Under the pieces are notes generated by a model. It saw only the letters and a program-made list of their open reading frames with translations, was not told the origin of the DNA and did no database searches. A stretch of 64,000 bases of DNA from Hyphomonadaceae bacterium. Lineage in GTDB: Bacteria; Pseudomonadota; Alphaproteobacteria; Caulobacterales; Hyphomonadaceae. The position numbers were made by a program, and so were the translations under genes. Each line of letters starts with the position of its first letter. The first letter of the stretch is position 1. This document shows, piece by piece, positions 24,671 to 34,900 of this stretch. The stretch spans positions 248,001 to 312,000 of the forward strand of contig JANSWU010000002.1 of assembly GCA_024743315.1 (NCBI GenBank). The letters run 5' to 3'.

Positions 24671-25331
24671 GGGCCGGGAACCTTTTATTGAACAGGAAGA
24701 CGCAGAACAGGGTCAAAAAGGAGATCACCAGCAAGATCAGCGACAGCACATGTGCGTCGGCATAATTGAGCGTTTCGACATTCTCATAGATCTCAATCGA
24801 CGCGACGCGGGTGCGATCCGGAATGTTGCCACCGACCATCAAGACCACGCCGAACTCTCCCAATGTATGGGCGAAAGAGAGCACGGTCGCTGTGACGAAA
24901 CCGCGGATCGACATCGGCACCGCGACCGAGAAGAAAGCGTCCAATCGTGAGGCGCGCAAACTAGCGGCCGTGCGCATCGCTTGCTGAACTGGCCCCTCAA
25001 AAGCAGTCTGCAAAGGCTGGATCATGAACGGGAAAGAATAGATCACCGAGCCGATGGCCAGGCCTGTGAAGGAGAAGCTGAGCGTGTCGCCTGTGGCTTG
25101 CAGCCAAAAGCCCCCAAAGGGCGCGTTTGGGCTCATCGCGATCAATAGATAGAAGCCAAGCACGGTCGGCGGCAGCACCAGCGGCAGCGCGATAATCGCT
25201 TCAATCGCAGGCTTAAAACGCGACCGCGTCTGCGCCAACCACCAAGCGAGCGGCGTGCCGATGATCAGCAGCACAGCCGTGGTGACGAAGGCGAGCCGCG
25301 CGGTGAGCCAGAGAGCGGACAAGTCAGGCAT
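24657..25331 (-). CDS. modB: Molybdate ABC transporter permease ModB
   Basis: 224-aa integral membrane protein with about five helices and the binding-protein-dependent permease motif FFSVAVPMSIRGFVTATVLSFAHTLGEFGVVLMVGG, in which the EAA loop contacts ModC. The length fits ModB. It starts two bases after modA ends and overlaps modC. Confidence 0.95.
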   Translation of the reverse strand: MPDLSALWLTARLAFVTTAVLLIIGTPLAWWLAQTRSRFKPAIEAIIALPLVLPPTVLGFYLLIAMSPNAPFGGFWLQATGDTLSFSFTGLAIGSVIYSFPFMIQPLQTAFEGPVQQAMRTAASLRASRLDAFFSVAVPMSIRGFVTATVLSFAHTLGEFGVVLMVGGNIPDRTRVASIEIYENVETLNYADAHVLSLILLVISFLTLFCVFLFNKRFPAHVRL

Positions 25332-25333
25332 GG

Positions 25334-26050
25334 TCAGGGCAAGTCATAGCCATGCTGGGCAATGATGTCTTTGGCCGACGCGCTGTTCAAATAGTCCATG
25401 AACGCTCGCGCGGCGGGGTTTTCTGTTGCGGTGGTGATCAGGACGGCATCTTGCGCGATCGGATCATAGAGATCGCTCTCAGGCCGCCAAAAGGTCCCGC
25501 GCTCAGTTCCCGTTCGCGACAACACCTGAGCCTCAGAGACAAATCCAAGCTGAGCGTTTCCGGTGCTGACAAAAGCGAAGGCCTGGCCGACATTTTCGCC
25601 GAGAACGAGTTTTGTCGATAATGGCGCATCCAACCCCAAGGCTCCGATCACCTGTATGGCCGCGCGTCCATAGGGCGCAAGATCGGGATTGGCGACCGCG
25701 AGGCGGTGAAGGTCGGAGGCGCCTAGGCTCTCCGCATCGAGGGCCGTAGCTTGTTCGCTCCACAGCACCAGTCGCCCGAGTGCATAGGTAAAGCGCGAGC
25801 CCGCGATGGCGCGACCGTCTTCGACCAGGCGCGCGGGCCGTGCCTGGTCCGCCGCCAGGAAAACATCATAAGGCGCGCCATAAGTGATTTGCGCAAAAAG
25901 CTTGCCGGTGGACCCCGTGACGATGTCGAGCTCGTACCCGGTATCGGCTTCAAACGAGACTTCCAGCGCATCCATGGTGGTCTTGAAGTTTGAGGCCACT
26001 GCGACCGTGACGGTCCGGTCCTGCGTCGGGGATCCGCAGGCGGCCAGCAA
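25334..26050 (-). CDS. modA: Molybdate-binding lipoprotein ModA, 5' end apparently frameshifted
   Basis: Periplasmic molybdate-binding protein, 238 aa from the first canonical start, a TTG at 26050. That start gives only MLAACGS, with no room for a signal peptide before the lipobox cysteine. The same frame upstream (to 26083) reads IKPFILICLLALLAAC, a perfect lipoprotein signal, yet has no ATG, GTG or TTG before a stop. One base fewer in the A4 run (26078-26081 on this strand) would join a GTG at 26090 and give MRHKPFILICLLALLAACGS. The gene is therefore probably about 13 codons longer, and either mutated or miscalled. The mature domain is normal (AVASNFKTTMDAL; GSTGKLFAQI). Confidence 0.85.
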   Translation of the reverse strand: MLAACGSPTQDRTVTVAVASNFKTTMDALEVSFEADTGYELDIVTGSTGKLFAQITYGAPYDVFLAADQARPARLVEDGRAIAGSRFTYALGRLVLWSEQATALDAESLGASDLHRLAVANPDLAPYGRAAIQVIGALGLDAPLSTKLVLGENVGQAFAFVSTGNAQLGFVSEAQVLSRTGTERGTFWRPESDLYDPIAQDAVLITTATENPAARAFMDYLNSASAKDIIAQHGYDLP

Positions 26051-26142
26051 AGCGAGTAAGCAGATGAGGATAAACGGTTTTATGACGCACTCTAATCTGA
26101 AAACAGATTTGTCCTAGGCGCGCACGCGGTCAAAGTCGATGC

Positions 26143-26176
26143 AAAAAAAAGGCCGGAGCGAGGGAGCGCTCCGGCC
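26143..26176 (-). terminator. Rho-independent terminator of the fatty acid hydroxylase gene
   Basis: GGCCGGAGCG (26151-26160) pairs perfectly with CGCTCCGGCC (26167-26176) around a 6-nt loop. Eight A at 26143-26150 are a U8 tract on the minus strand, so it terminates transcription coming from the gene at 26206-27045 before modA. Confidence 0.92.
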
Positions 26177-26205
26177 GGTTAAGGTCTTATGGGAGATGGT
26201 TTTGC

Positions 26206-27045
26206 TTATTCAGCGGGCACCATCTGAGGCCGCTTCTTTGCCGCGCGCCGGGCCGCTTTTATGGCTTTTGCGCGTTGTTCCTGTTCGTCGAGGCGCTGCA
26301 AATAGTTCGGGTGTTCAGTCCCCATCCAGCGGTCCCACCAAGTGAAATAGAAACCGAAATTCCCAGTGCCGCGTTCGTGGTGCATGTCATGATGCGTGAC
26401 CGTGGTTAGCCAGCCAAGGACCGGCAACCGTGCCCAGCTCCGAGGGAAGACTTCATAACCGCAATGAGCCAGGGCATTTTTGAAGATCATGATGGTGAGC
26501 ACGATATAGAGCGCGAGATTGTGGGTCGGGATGATCATCAGCGCGATCGGGACATACATGTATTCGATGACCGCTTCGCCCGCCGCGAAATTATAGGCTG
26601 TGAAGGGCGTTGGATTGTGCGAGCGATGGTGCTGCATGTGGGTGCGCTTGTAGAGCTTGGCCGTGTGCATCGCCCGGTGCGTCCAGTAGAAATAGGTGTC
26701 GTGCAGGATGATCAGCAGCGGGATGGAGACCCAGAACCAGAGCATCCCATACTCGGCAAAATCATCATATTTTTTGAAGATGCCGAGATCGGCCGCTTCA
26801 AAGATGAAAATATCCATCGCGACAAACACGCAGACGGTTTTGAACGAGTGTTTTAGCTCCATCTGGATTTGCTTGGCGCGCGGGGTGGGCTTGCGGATTT
26901 TGCGCGTCTCAATGAAGCGGTGAAGGATTACCCACAAAACCAAGAACGTGACCAGCGTGCCCATCGCATAGCGGGTCGCTTCGAACTGGATCCCGCCAAA
27001 TATGCGCGGGCCGAGATAGTCCGTTAAGAAGGGTAACAGGTCCAT
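26206..27045 (-). CDS. Sterol desaturase/fatty acid hydroxylase family protein
   Basis: 279-aa integral membrane di-iron oxygenase. The histidine clusters HDTYFYWTHRAMH, HMQHHRSHNP and THHDMHHE fit the HX3-4H, HX2-3HH pattern of the superfamily, with hydrophobic segments before and between them. Members hydroxylate or desaturate sterols, fatty acids, carotenoids or hopanoid-type lipids; the substrate cannot be told. The C-terminus is basic and Ala-rich. It is monocistronic, with a strong terminator downstream, and an AraC-type regulator gene on the same strand lies 106 bp upstream and may control it. Confidence 0.92.
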   Translation of the reverse strand: MDLLPFLTDYLGPRIFGGIQFEATRYAMGTLVTFLVLWVILHRFIETRKIRKPTPRAKQIQMELKHSFKTVCVFVAMDIFIFEAADLGIFKKYDDFAEYGMLWFWVSIPLLIILHDTYFYWTHRAMHTAKLYKRTHMQHHRSHNPTPFTAYNFAAGEAVIEYMYVPIALMIIPTHNLALYIVLTIMIFKNALAHCGYEVFPRSWARLPVLGWLTTVTHHDMHHERGTGNFGFYFTWWDRWMGTEHPNYLQRLDEQEQRAKAIKAARRAAKKRPQMVPAE

Positions 27046-27151
27046 TGGGGTGTCTCCTCATAGGTTGATGAGGACAAACCAGCACAGGCCGACGCAACAA
27101 GCTCCGCAGCCGCGAAATTGCGGGTAGATTTTCAAAAATGAGGATGGTTTT

Positions 27152-28222
27152 TCAGGATTGCGCAGTCTCAGACAGTGCGGCGGTACGGAATGCGCTCGGC
27201 GTCAGTCCTTCCTCGGACTTAAAGGCCCGATTGAATGTGGCGAGCGAAGCGTAGCCAACATCCATGGCAATGGTCAGGATCGGCACCCGCGCTTGTTCGG
27301 GATCGGCCAGGGCGGTTTTGGCATCGGCGAGACGATACTGGTTCAGGAAGGCTGCGAAATTTCGATAGCCGAGGCCTTTATTGATCAACGCGCGCAATTG
27401 ATGCTCAGGGACGCTTAGCCTGGCGGCCAAATCCCCGATACCGAGCCCCGGTTCACGATAAAGCTTGTCTTCCTGCATCGCAAAAAGCAGGCGGGAATGG
27501 GTGGCGGAGTCCTTGGGGTCGATACTCGGAACCGGCGTCTCGCGTTTTGGCGTAGGTTGAAACAGCAAAGCTTCCTGATTGAGGCTTAAATAAAGATAGG
27601 CGCCCAAGAGTACCGGCGGAAAAATGATCGCGGTCCGGATCAGCGACAAGGAGGGCGGGTCGCTATTGTCTCCGGTCATCGAGGTGTAGAACATCTCGCC
27701 GAGGACGACCAAAGCCGTGGCGACGCTCATCGCAATCACATACCAAAGCCGGATCTTGCGCCGCGCTTCAATCAAATCATCCCGCAATCCTGACAGGGCG
27801 ACCCAGAGCAGGTGCAAAACCATCGCGATCGAGAGTGCGCGTACTGCGATTTCGTACATCCAAGGGATCTCGAACCAGCCGAACAGGTATTCGATACGTG
27901 CGGGGCCCGCGATCCCGAGATAGGCGCCAAGCGTGAGCCAATGAAATGTGCGCAGTTTGAAATCATCCTGGAAAATGGCGAGGCTGAACCACCAGACAAA
28001 AACAACGTTCGCGGTGTCGACCAGTCTCAAGCCTTCATAGAGCGGGGTCGGCGGTCGGGTCTCTGGGGGCGCCGTCGATAAGAGCATGGCGCCGAGCGTG
28101 AAGCCGAGCGCGATCATGATCCGTCCCTGGATTAGATGCCGGGCATCCCGGATCGCCAGAATGGCGAGCCAAACCAACAGCGTGACGGCAGAAAAACGGA
28201 TGATCGTGTCGAGAAAGATCAT
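27152..28222 (-). CDS. Membrane-anchored AraC-family transcriptional regulator
   Basis: 356 aa. The N-terminal 215 residues contain about seven hydrophobic helices, with the first at residues 8-24, forming a membrane sensor. The last 110 residues are an AraC-type double helix-turn-helix domain: LGIGDLAARLSVPEHQLRALINKGLGY and the second helix set ILTIAMDVGYASLATFNRAFKSEEGLTPSAFR. This layout is a known class of membrane-bound AraC proteins. It may respond to lipid or envelope signals and regulate the neighbouring hydroxylase gene; that link is inferred from position only. Confidence 0.9.
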   Translation of the reverse strand: MIFLDTIIRFSAVTLLVWLAILAIRDARHLIQGRIMIALGFTLGAMLLSTAPPETRPPTPLYEGLRLVDTANVVFVWWFSLAIFQDDFKLRTFHWLTLGAYLGIAGPARIEYLFGWFEIPWMYEIAVRALSIAMVLHLLWVALSGLRDDLIEARRKIRLWYVIAMSVATALVVLGEMFYTSMTGDNSDPPSLSLIRTAIIFPPVLLGAYLYLSLNQEALLFQPTPKRETPVPSIDPKDSATHSRLLFAMQEDKLYREPGLGIGDLAARLSVPEHQLRALINKGLGYRNFAAFLNQYRLADAKTALADPEQARVPILTIAMDVGYASLATFNRAFKSEEGLTPSAFRTAALSETAQS

Positions 28223-28340
28223 GTCTACAGTCCTGCCTGCATTCGCAGAGGCGTCAAGCGCAGCGCTTTGGGCCTAGCCAAGCCGGACAGTTCTGAATAA
28301 CAGGGCAGGTCAGTCTCTAACCGTATAAAAAGTCACGCAA

Positions 28341-29663
28341 ATGCGCCTTTCCCGCTACTTCATTCCTGTTTCAAAAGATGTGCCCGCGGATGCCACGATT
28401 GCCAGCCACAAATTGATGCTGCGCACCGGCATGATCCGTCAGAATGGCGCCGGGATTTATTCCTGGCTGCCACTCGGCTTCCGGGTTCTGAAGAAAATCG
28501 AACAAATCGTACGCGAAGAAATGGATCGCGCCGGCGCCATTGAAATGCTGATGCCCACCTTGCAGCAAGCCGATCTTTGGCGCGAATCCGGGCGCTATGA
28601 TGATTATGGTGCTGAAATGCTGCGGATCACCGACCGGCACGAGCGGGACATGCTCTACGGTCCGACCAATGAAGAGATGATCACGGATATCTTCCGGTCC
28701 TTCGTGAAGAGTTACAAGGCACTGCCGATCAATCTCTATCACCAGCAATGGAAGTTTCGCGATGAAATCCGGCCCCGGTTTGGGGTCATGCGCGGGCGCG
28801 AATTTTACATGAAGGACGCATACAGCTTTGACCTCTCAGAGGCGGCGGCGCGCGTGTCCTATCAGAAAATGTTCGCGGCCTATCTCAATACGTTCGCGCG
28901 TATGGGGATCACGGCGATACCCATGCAAGCCGATCCCGGCCCGATTGGCGGCGATCTCAGCCATGAATTCCTGATCCTCGCCGATAGCGGCGAAAGCGAG
29001 GTTTATTGCGATAAGTCGGTCCTCGACGTGCCGGCCCCCGGGGCGGATTTCGATTTTGACGACCTGGGCGCGCTCGAAGCGGAAATGACCAAGCGAACCC
29101 AATTCTATGCGGCAACTGACGAGAAGCATGATGAAGCCGCTTTCGCTGCGATCCCGGAAGAACGGCGGGTTAAAGCGCGCGGCATCGAGGTTGGTCACAT
29201 CTTCTATTTCGGCACCAAATACTCAGAGCCGATGAAAGCCGAAGTCCAGACCTCTGATGGCGATCTCGTGACCATCCATGGCGGGTCTTATGGCATTGGC
29301 GTGTCGCGCTGTGTCGGCGCGATCATTGAGGCAAGCCATGACGAGAATGGCATCATCTGGCCGGAAGAAGTGGCACCATTCGGGGCAGGGATCATCTCAA
29401 TGAAGCCGGACGATGCGGATGTCTCAGGTGTGGCGGACGAGGCTTATGCGAAGCTCTGCGCGGCGGGCAAGGATCCGCTTTATGATGAAACCGCCGATCG
29501 AGCAGGGCCGAAATTCGCGCGCATGGAGCTGATTGGATTGCCCTGGCAGATCACGGTCGGGCCGCGCGGGGTGAAATCCGGAACCGTTGAGCTCAAACAT
29601 CGCGCCAGCGGCGATAAGGAAGACCTGTCGCTAGAATCGGCCATCAACAAGATTTGCGGCTAG
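28341..29663 (+). CDS. proS: Prolyl-tRNA synthetase (short bacterial class)
   Basis: 440-aa class II aminoacyl-tRNA synthetase charging tRNA-Pro. It is the alphaproteobacterial form without the large editing insertion. Motif 2 region [30 protein letters not shown], motif 3 [16 protein letters not shown] and the C-terminal anticodon-binding domain are all present. It heads the conserved proS-lolCE-lolD-dnaE block; a palindromic repeat lies between it and lolCE. Confidence 0.97.
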   Translation: MRLSRYFIPVSKDVPADATIASHKLMLRTGMIRQNGAGIYSWLPLGFRVLKKIEQIVREEMDRAGAIEMLMPTLQQADLWRESGRYDDYGAEMLRITDRHERDMLYGPTNEEMITDIFRSFVKSYKALPINLYHQQWKFRDEIRPRFGVMRGREFYMKDAYSFDLSEAAARVSYQKMFAAYLNTFARMGITAIPMQADPGPIGGDLSHEFLILADSGESEVYCDKSVLDVPAPGADFDFDDLGALEAEMTKRTQFYAATDEKHDEAAFAAIPEERRVKARGIEVGHIFYFGTKYSEPMKAEVQTSDGDLVTIHGGSYGIGVSRCVGAIIEASHDENGIIWPEEVAPFGAGIISMKPDDADVSGVADEAYAKLCAAGKDPLYDETADRAGPKFARMELIGLPWQITVGPRGVKSGTVELKHRASGDKEDLSLESAINKICG

Positions 29664-29690
29664 GAGTTGGTTTTGGGCACAATCATGTCT

Positions 29691-29774
29691 TGTCATCCCG
29701 GGCGAGCGCAGCGAGACCCGGGACCCAAAGACACCGTGTGCTGGGCCCCGGATCGCGTGGCGTCCGGGGTGACA
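29691..29774. repeat. REP/BIME-like palindromic intergenic repeat (84 bp)
   Basis: The ends TGTCATCCCGG (29691-29701) and CCGGGGTGACA (29764-29774) are inverted copies with one mismatch. Inside are two further hairpins: CCCGGG with CCCGGG around 29697-29712, and CCCCGGA with TCCGGGG around 29746-29767. Elements beginning GTCATCCCGG are a familiar dispersed palindrome in many alphaproteobacterial genomes. It is the only copy seen in the window. Confidence 0.7.
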
Positions 29775-29838
29775 GCGATTGTGCGGCGCTCTCCACCTCA
29801 CCACGTTTTCTTCACAATCTCAGCCTAACGATCCGAAC

Positions 29839-31110
29839 ATGAGCCGTGCCACCCCTTTTGGACAAGTTGAGCGAACGCTGGCCTGGCGGTATCTGAGGGC
29901 GACCCGCGCCAATGGCGGCGTGTCGGTGGTTTCCATCGTGTCCTTTATCGGCATTCTGCTCGCTGTGATGGCACTGATTGTCATCATGTCAGTGATGAGC
30001 GGCTTTCGAGCCACTTTGCTGGATGCCATGCTAGGCGGGCAGGGCCACATTTTCGTTTACACGCAGGAGTCGCCGCAAGAGCGGATCGATGAGCTGGCCC
30101 TGCGCATTGAAGCGCTCCCTGAAGTGGATCAGGCGATGCCGATCATCGAGCAGCAAGTGCTGGCGACGACCGACCGCCGACAAAGCGGTGCTATCGTACG
30201 TGGGGTTCGCACTGAGGATCTCGATAATTTGCCATTCCTCGAGGGCGGCGCCGATGCGGCGCGCGCGATCGGTTTTGGCGAAGGCCGAAATGGCGGTGAC
30301 GTGATCATGGTGGGGCGCTTCCTGGCGGCCAACCTCGGGCTCTATCCGGGTGATCAATTGACCCTGATTGCACCAGAAGGGGTGCAGGGTCCGTTTGGCG
30401 TCACCCCAAGGCGCAAGACCTACACAGTTGGGCAATTCTTCCAAACTGGCAGTGTCGAACTGGACGAGCTCTACATCCTGATGCCGGTCCAACAGGCGCA
30501 ACTCTTCTTCAGCCGTAAGGGTCTGTATGACAAACTGGATTTGCGCCTCCCAGATGCAATGGTGACGGCGCCGGCTGAGGCGGCGGTGCAGCGCGCGCTC
30601 AATTACGAACTGCCAACCCAGACCTGGAAAGTGCAGCGCGAGGCGTACTTCAACGCACTGAACACTGAACGCTCAATGATGATGATTATCATGTTGATCC
30701 TGATCATGATCACGTCGCTAAACATCATTACGGGCGTCGTGATGCTGGTGAAGAACAAGACGAGTGACATCGCCATCTTGCGCACCGTCGGGACAACCCG
30801 GGGCTCGATCATGCGGGTCTTCCTGATGATCGGAGCTTTGCTTGGGCTGACTGGAGCATTCATCGGCGCCGTGCTCGGCGTGATCGTGGTGATGAACATC
30901 AATTATGTGATCGATGGCATCGGCTTTGTCCTGCAGCGCGAGCTGTTCCCGCCAACCGTCTATGGCTTGGACGGGTTGCCGGCCATTCTCGACTGGGTTG
31001 AGGTCACTTTGGTGACGCTCTGGGCCATGGCCATGTCCATGCTGGTGACCATTTGGCCGGCCTGGGCGGCGGCACGGCTCGATCCGGTTGAAGCGCTGAG
31101 GTTCGAATAA
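29839..31110 (+). CDS. lolC: Lipoprotein-releasing system permease LolC/LolE
   Basis: 423-aa inner-membrane subunit of the Lol ABC transporter that releases outer-membrane lipoproteins to LolA. One N-terminal helix (SIVSFIGILLAVMALIVIMSVMSGFR), a large periplasmic domain (about 50-270) and three C-terminal helices match LolC/E topology. The ATG at 29839 begins directly before the conserved start (LAWRYLRA); an in-frame ATG at 29779 would add 20 unrelated residues. Only one permease gene is present, as in alphaproteobacteria with a single LolCE-like (LolF-type) subunit. lolD starts at the last base of its stop codon. Confidence 0.93.
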   Translation: MSRATPFGQVERTLAWRYLRATRANGGVSVVSIVSFIGILLAVMALIVIMSVMSGFRATLLDAMLGGQGHIFVYTQESPQERIDELALRIEALPEVDQAMPIIEQQVLATTDRRQSGAIVRGVRTEDLDNLPFLEGGADAARAIGFGEGRNGGDVIMVGRFLAANLGLYPGDQLTLIAPEGVQGPFGVTPRRKTYTVGQFFQTGSVELDELYILMPVQQAQLFFSRKGLYDKLDLRLPDAMVTAPAEAAVQRALNYELPTQTWKVQREAYFNALNTERSMMMIIMLILIMITSLNIITGVVMLVKNKTSDIAILRTVGTTRGSIMRVFLMIGALLGLTGAFIGAVLGVIVVMNINYVIDGIGFVLQRELFPPTVYGLDGLPAILDWVEVTLVTLWAMAMSMLVTIWPAWAAARLDPVEALRFE

Positions 31111-31799
31111 TGGCGGCGGTTCTGGAACTTCGCGAGATTATCCGCGAGTACAAGTCGGAAAGCGGCACGCTGCGCGTCTTGGACGGGGCCGATCTGGTGC
31201 TTAATCCGGGCGAACTGGTTGGGCTGATCGGGCCGTCTGGGTCGGGTAAGTCGACGCTCCTGCATACGGCAGGTCTGCTGGAAAAGCCCGAAAGCGGGCA
31301 AGTCTTCCTTGAAGGGGAAGACTGCATCGCCCTGAATGATAGTGGTCGGACCCGTTTACGGCGTGAAAAACTCGGCTTTGTCTATCAGTTCCATCATCTG
31401 CTGCCGGAGTTTAACGCTCGCGACAATGTCGCCATGCCGCTCATGGTTGGCGGCTTAGGACGTCGCAAGGCGCGTGAGAAAGCGGATGTTTTGTTGGCGG
31501 AAATGGGCTTGTCCGAACGCCTAAAGCACCAACCCGGTCAAATGTCAGGCGGTGAACAGCAAAGAGTCGCGATCGCGCGCGCCTTGGTCAATGATCCACG
31601 CTTGGTGATCGCTGATGAGCCAACGGGCAATCTTGATCCCGCAACAACGGAACGGGTGTTCGAAAGTCTGATCCGGATGGCGCGCAGCGAAGGGGCGGCG
31701 GTGCTGGTCGCGACCCACAACATGGCGCTCACGCGGCATATGGACCGGGTGCTGACTCTTCAGGATGGGAAACTCACAGATTTTGTGAGCACAGATTAA
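31110..31799 (+). CDS. lolD: Lipoprotein-releasing system ATP-binding protein LolD
   Basis: 229-aa ABC ATPase of the MacB/LolD type. Walker A IGPSGSGKSTLLH, Q-loop YQFHHLLPEFNARDNV (the LLPEF stretch is LolD-like), signature MSGGEQQRVAIARAL and Walker B LVIADEPTGNLD. It powers lipoprotein extraction with the LolC/E permease encoded immediately upstream, overlapping by one base (TAATG). Confidence 0.96.
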   Translation: MAAVLELREIIREYKSESGTLRVLDGADLVLNPGELVGLIGPSGSGKSTLLHTAGLLEKPESGQVFLEGEDCIALNDSGRTRLRREKLGFVYQFHHLLPEFNARDNVAMPLMVGGLGRRKAREKADVLLAEMGLSERLKHQPGQMSGGEQQRVAIARALVNDPRLVIADEPTGNLDPATTERVFESLIRMARSEGAAVLVATHNMALTRHMDRVLTLQDGKLTDFVSTD

Positions 31800-31800
31800 A

Positions 31801-31815
31801 GTTCTGCTTTTGTTC
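31801..31815. promoter_or_regulatory. Perfect alphaproteobacterial SOS (LexA) box upstream of dnaE
   Basis: GTTC-TGCTTTT-GTTC matches the GTTC-N7-GTTC consensus of alphaproteobacterial LexA exactly. It starts two bases after the lolD stop and lies 104 bp before the proposed dnaE start. LexA control of dnaE is an inference from this site. Confidence 0.6.
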
Positions 31816-31918
31816 TTTTGTCTTTGATGCTATCGCTTCACCGCAAGAGTAAGTTTGTTGGGGCGACGGAGAATCGCGCCAAACCGACTTGTTCATCTGT
31901 TCGGATCGGGAGCGCCCT

Positions 31919-34900
31919 TTGAGCCAGTCGCCATTCATCCATCTTGCCGTGCGAACCTCGTTCTCACTGCTTGAGAGCATGATCACGACCAAGGGTCTGA
32001 CCAAATGGTGCCAAGAGCAGGGCATGCCGGCTGTGGCGGTCACAGACCGCAACAATCTTTTCGGGGCGCTTGAGCTGTCGGAAAGTCTCTCAGGTGCGGG
32101 CATCCAACCGATCATGGCGGTTTGCTTTGATGTCACCGATGGGGCGCATCAGGAAACCATTACGCGCCTCTCGCTCTACGCCCAGAACGAGGCCGGTTAC
32201 AAACGACTGATGGCGCTTTCCAGCTATGCCTATCTCGATGCCGAGAATGGTGTGCCGCGCATCCATAAGAAGTATCTTGAGGAAAAGACGGAGGGCTTGA
32301 TTGTGCTCACCGGTGGGGCCGAAGGAGAGGTCGCCCGGCACCTGCTGAAAGACAAAACCGAGGACGCCAGGGCGACCTTGGAGAAGCTCGCCGCGAATTT
32401 CCCAGACCGGTGCTATGTTGAAATAACCCGGCACGGCTCGGTCGCAGAGGCGCAGACGGAGCCTGGCCTCCTGGCGCTCGCGTATGAGCTCGACCTGCCC
32501 ATCGTCGCCACGCATGATGCCCGCTTCATGAAAGCCGCAGATGCCGAAGCGCATGATGCGATGATGTGTATCGCCAATGGCGCTTATCTCGGCCAGGAAG
32601 ACCGGCCACAGGTTGAAGGTCAGCAATATCTCAAAACAGAAGCCGAGATGCGCGAACTCTTCGCCGATCTGCCCGAAGCGATTGAGACTACGGTTGAGAT
32701 CGCCAAACGTTGCGGCATTCGCGCCACAAAGCACGCGCCCATCCTGCCGAATTTTGGCGATGGCTCACGCTCTGAAATTGATGAGCTGAAATTGCAGGCC
32801 AAGGAAGGCCTGGAGGCGCGTCTCGCTGAAGCGCCGAAGCTTTATGCCAGCCGTGAGACCTATTTCGAACGGCTCGATTACGAGCTCGGCATTATTGAGC
32901 GGATGGGCTTTCCCGGCTACTTCCTGATCGTTGCCGACTTCATCAAATGGGCGAAAGAGCAGGACATCCCGGTTGGGCCGGGCCGGGGCTCAGGCGCGGG
33001 CTCGCTGGTCGCCTGGGTGCTGACCATTACCGACCTCGATCCGTTACGCTTTGACCTGCTGTTCGAACGCTTCCTCAACCCGGAACGGGTCTCGATGCCC
33101 GACTTCGATATCGACTTTTGCCAGGAACGCCGCGGCGAGGTGATCCGCTATGTCCGCGACAAATATGGTGCGGAATCGGTCGCCATGATCATTACGTTCG
33201 GGACCTTGCAGGCGAAAGCTGTGGTCCGTGATGTCGGGCGCGTCATGCAGATGCCTTATGGCCAGGTTGACCGGCTCGCCAAGCTGATTCCGTTCAATCC
33301 GGCCAAGCCGCCGAAACTGTCCGAGGCGATCGAAGACGAACCAAAGTTTGACGAAGAGGTCAGTCGCGACCCGCGGGTTGGCGAGCTGCTCGATACGGCG
33401 CTGGCGCTGGAGGGCATGTATCGCAATGCCGGGACGCACGCTGCGGGTGTGGTGATTGGTGATCGCCCCCTGACCGAGCTGGTGCCGCTTTACAATGATC
33501 CGCGCGCTGACCTGCCAGCGACCCAGTTCAATATGAAATGGGCGGAATCGGCCGGCCTGGTAAAATTCGACTTTCTCGGCCTGAAAACCCTGACGGTGAT
33601 TGATCGGGCGCTGAAATTCATTCGCCGCGATGGCCAGGATGTTGGCCCGGAATGGCATAGTCTGGACGATGCCGAGACATATAAGTTGATGGCATCGGGC
33701 GAGACGCTCGGTGTGTTCCAATTGGAAGGCCAGGGCATGCGCGACACGTTGCGCAAGGTCCGTCCGGGCAATCTGGAGGACGTGATCGCGATCATCTCGC
33801 TGTATCGTCCGGGGCCAATGGATAACATCCCGGTCTATGTTGCGGGTAAGGAAGACCCGAACACGATCAAATATCAGCACCCGGACCTCGAACCGATCCT
33901 GCAGGCAACCTATGGCGTGCCGGTCTATCAGGAACAAGTGATGCGGATGGCTCAGGAGATTGCCGGCTATTCGCTCGGCGAAGCCGACTTGCTCCGCCGC
34001 GCCATGGGTAAGAAAAAGCTCGAGGAAATGGTCGCGCAACGCGAGCGCTTCTTGAAAGGTGCGAAAGAGCTGAAAGGCATTGAAGCACCGCTCGCCAATG
34101 ACATTTTCGACACGATGGAAAAGTTTGCCGGCTATGGTTTCAACAAGTCGCACGCCGCGGCTTATGCCTTGATCGGCTATCACACCGCCTATCTGAAGCG
34201 CCATTTCCCCGTCGCCTTCCTCGCCGCGTCGATGAGCCTGGACCTGCACAATACCGACAAGCTCGCCGCCTTTTTCCAGGAGGCGCGGCGCCTGAAAATC
34301 CCGGTTATCGCACCGAATGTGAATGTCTCGACGGCGGATTTTGATGTCGATGGAGGCTCGATCGTCTATGCGCTCGGTGCCCTTAAAGGGGTCGGGCCCG
34401 AAGCGATGAAGCATTTGGTGGCCGAACGCGAGGCCAATGGCGCTTATAAATGTCTTCACGATTTCGCGGAACGCGTCGATCCGAAAGACATCAACAAGAA
34501 GTGTTTCGAACAGCTTGCCAAGGCTGGCGGCTTTGATGCGTTGGAGCCGAACCGGGCGCGCGTCTTGAAATCAGCGCCCATGCTCGCCGCAACATGCTCT
34601 GCGTCCGCCGAAGACCGAGCCGGCGGGCAGGGCGGCCTGTTCGGGGATGCTGAACCGGCCATGCGCGCTGACCTGCCCAAAGCTGCGGCTTGGAACATGC
34701 AGGAAAAGCTGGATCAGGAATTCGCCGCCATCGGTTTCTATTTCTCTGGTCATCCGCTCGACGATATTCTCGACAGCCTCGAGGATGGGCGCATCACCTA
34801 TGCCATGAACATCGCTGACAGTGCGGTGGACGGCAAACCGATGGAGCTGATCGGGGTGGTGCGTCGACGCGTCGAAAAACCAGCGCGCAATGGCGGTAAA

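Noticed and set aside
31891-31902. Second GTTC pair (GTTC-ATCT-GTTC) before dnaE as another SOS box
   Set aside because: Spacer is 4, not the 7 required by the alphaproteobacterial LexA consensus.
33044-34459. 471-codon open frame antisense to dnaE
   Set aside because: It lies wholly inside the conserved polymerase core on the other strand; no domain or ribosome binding site, a codon-bias shadow.
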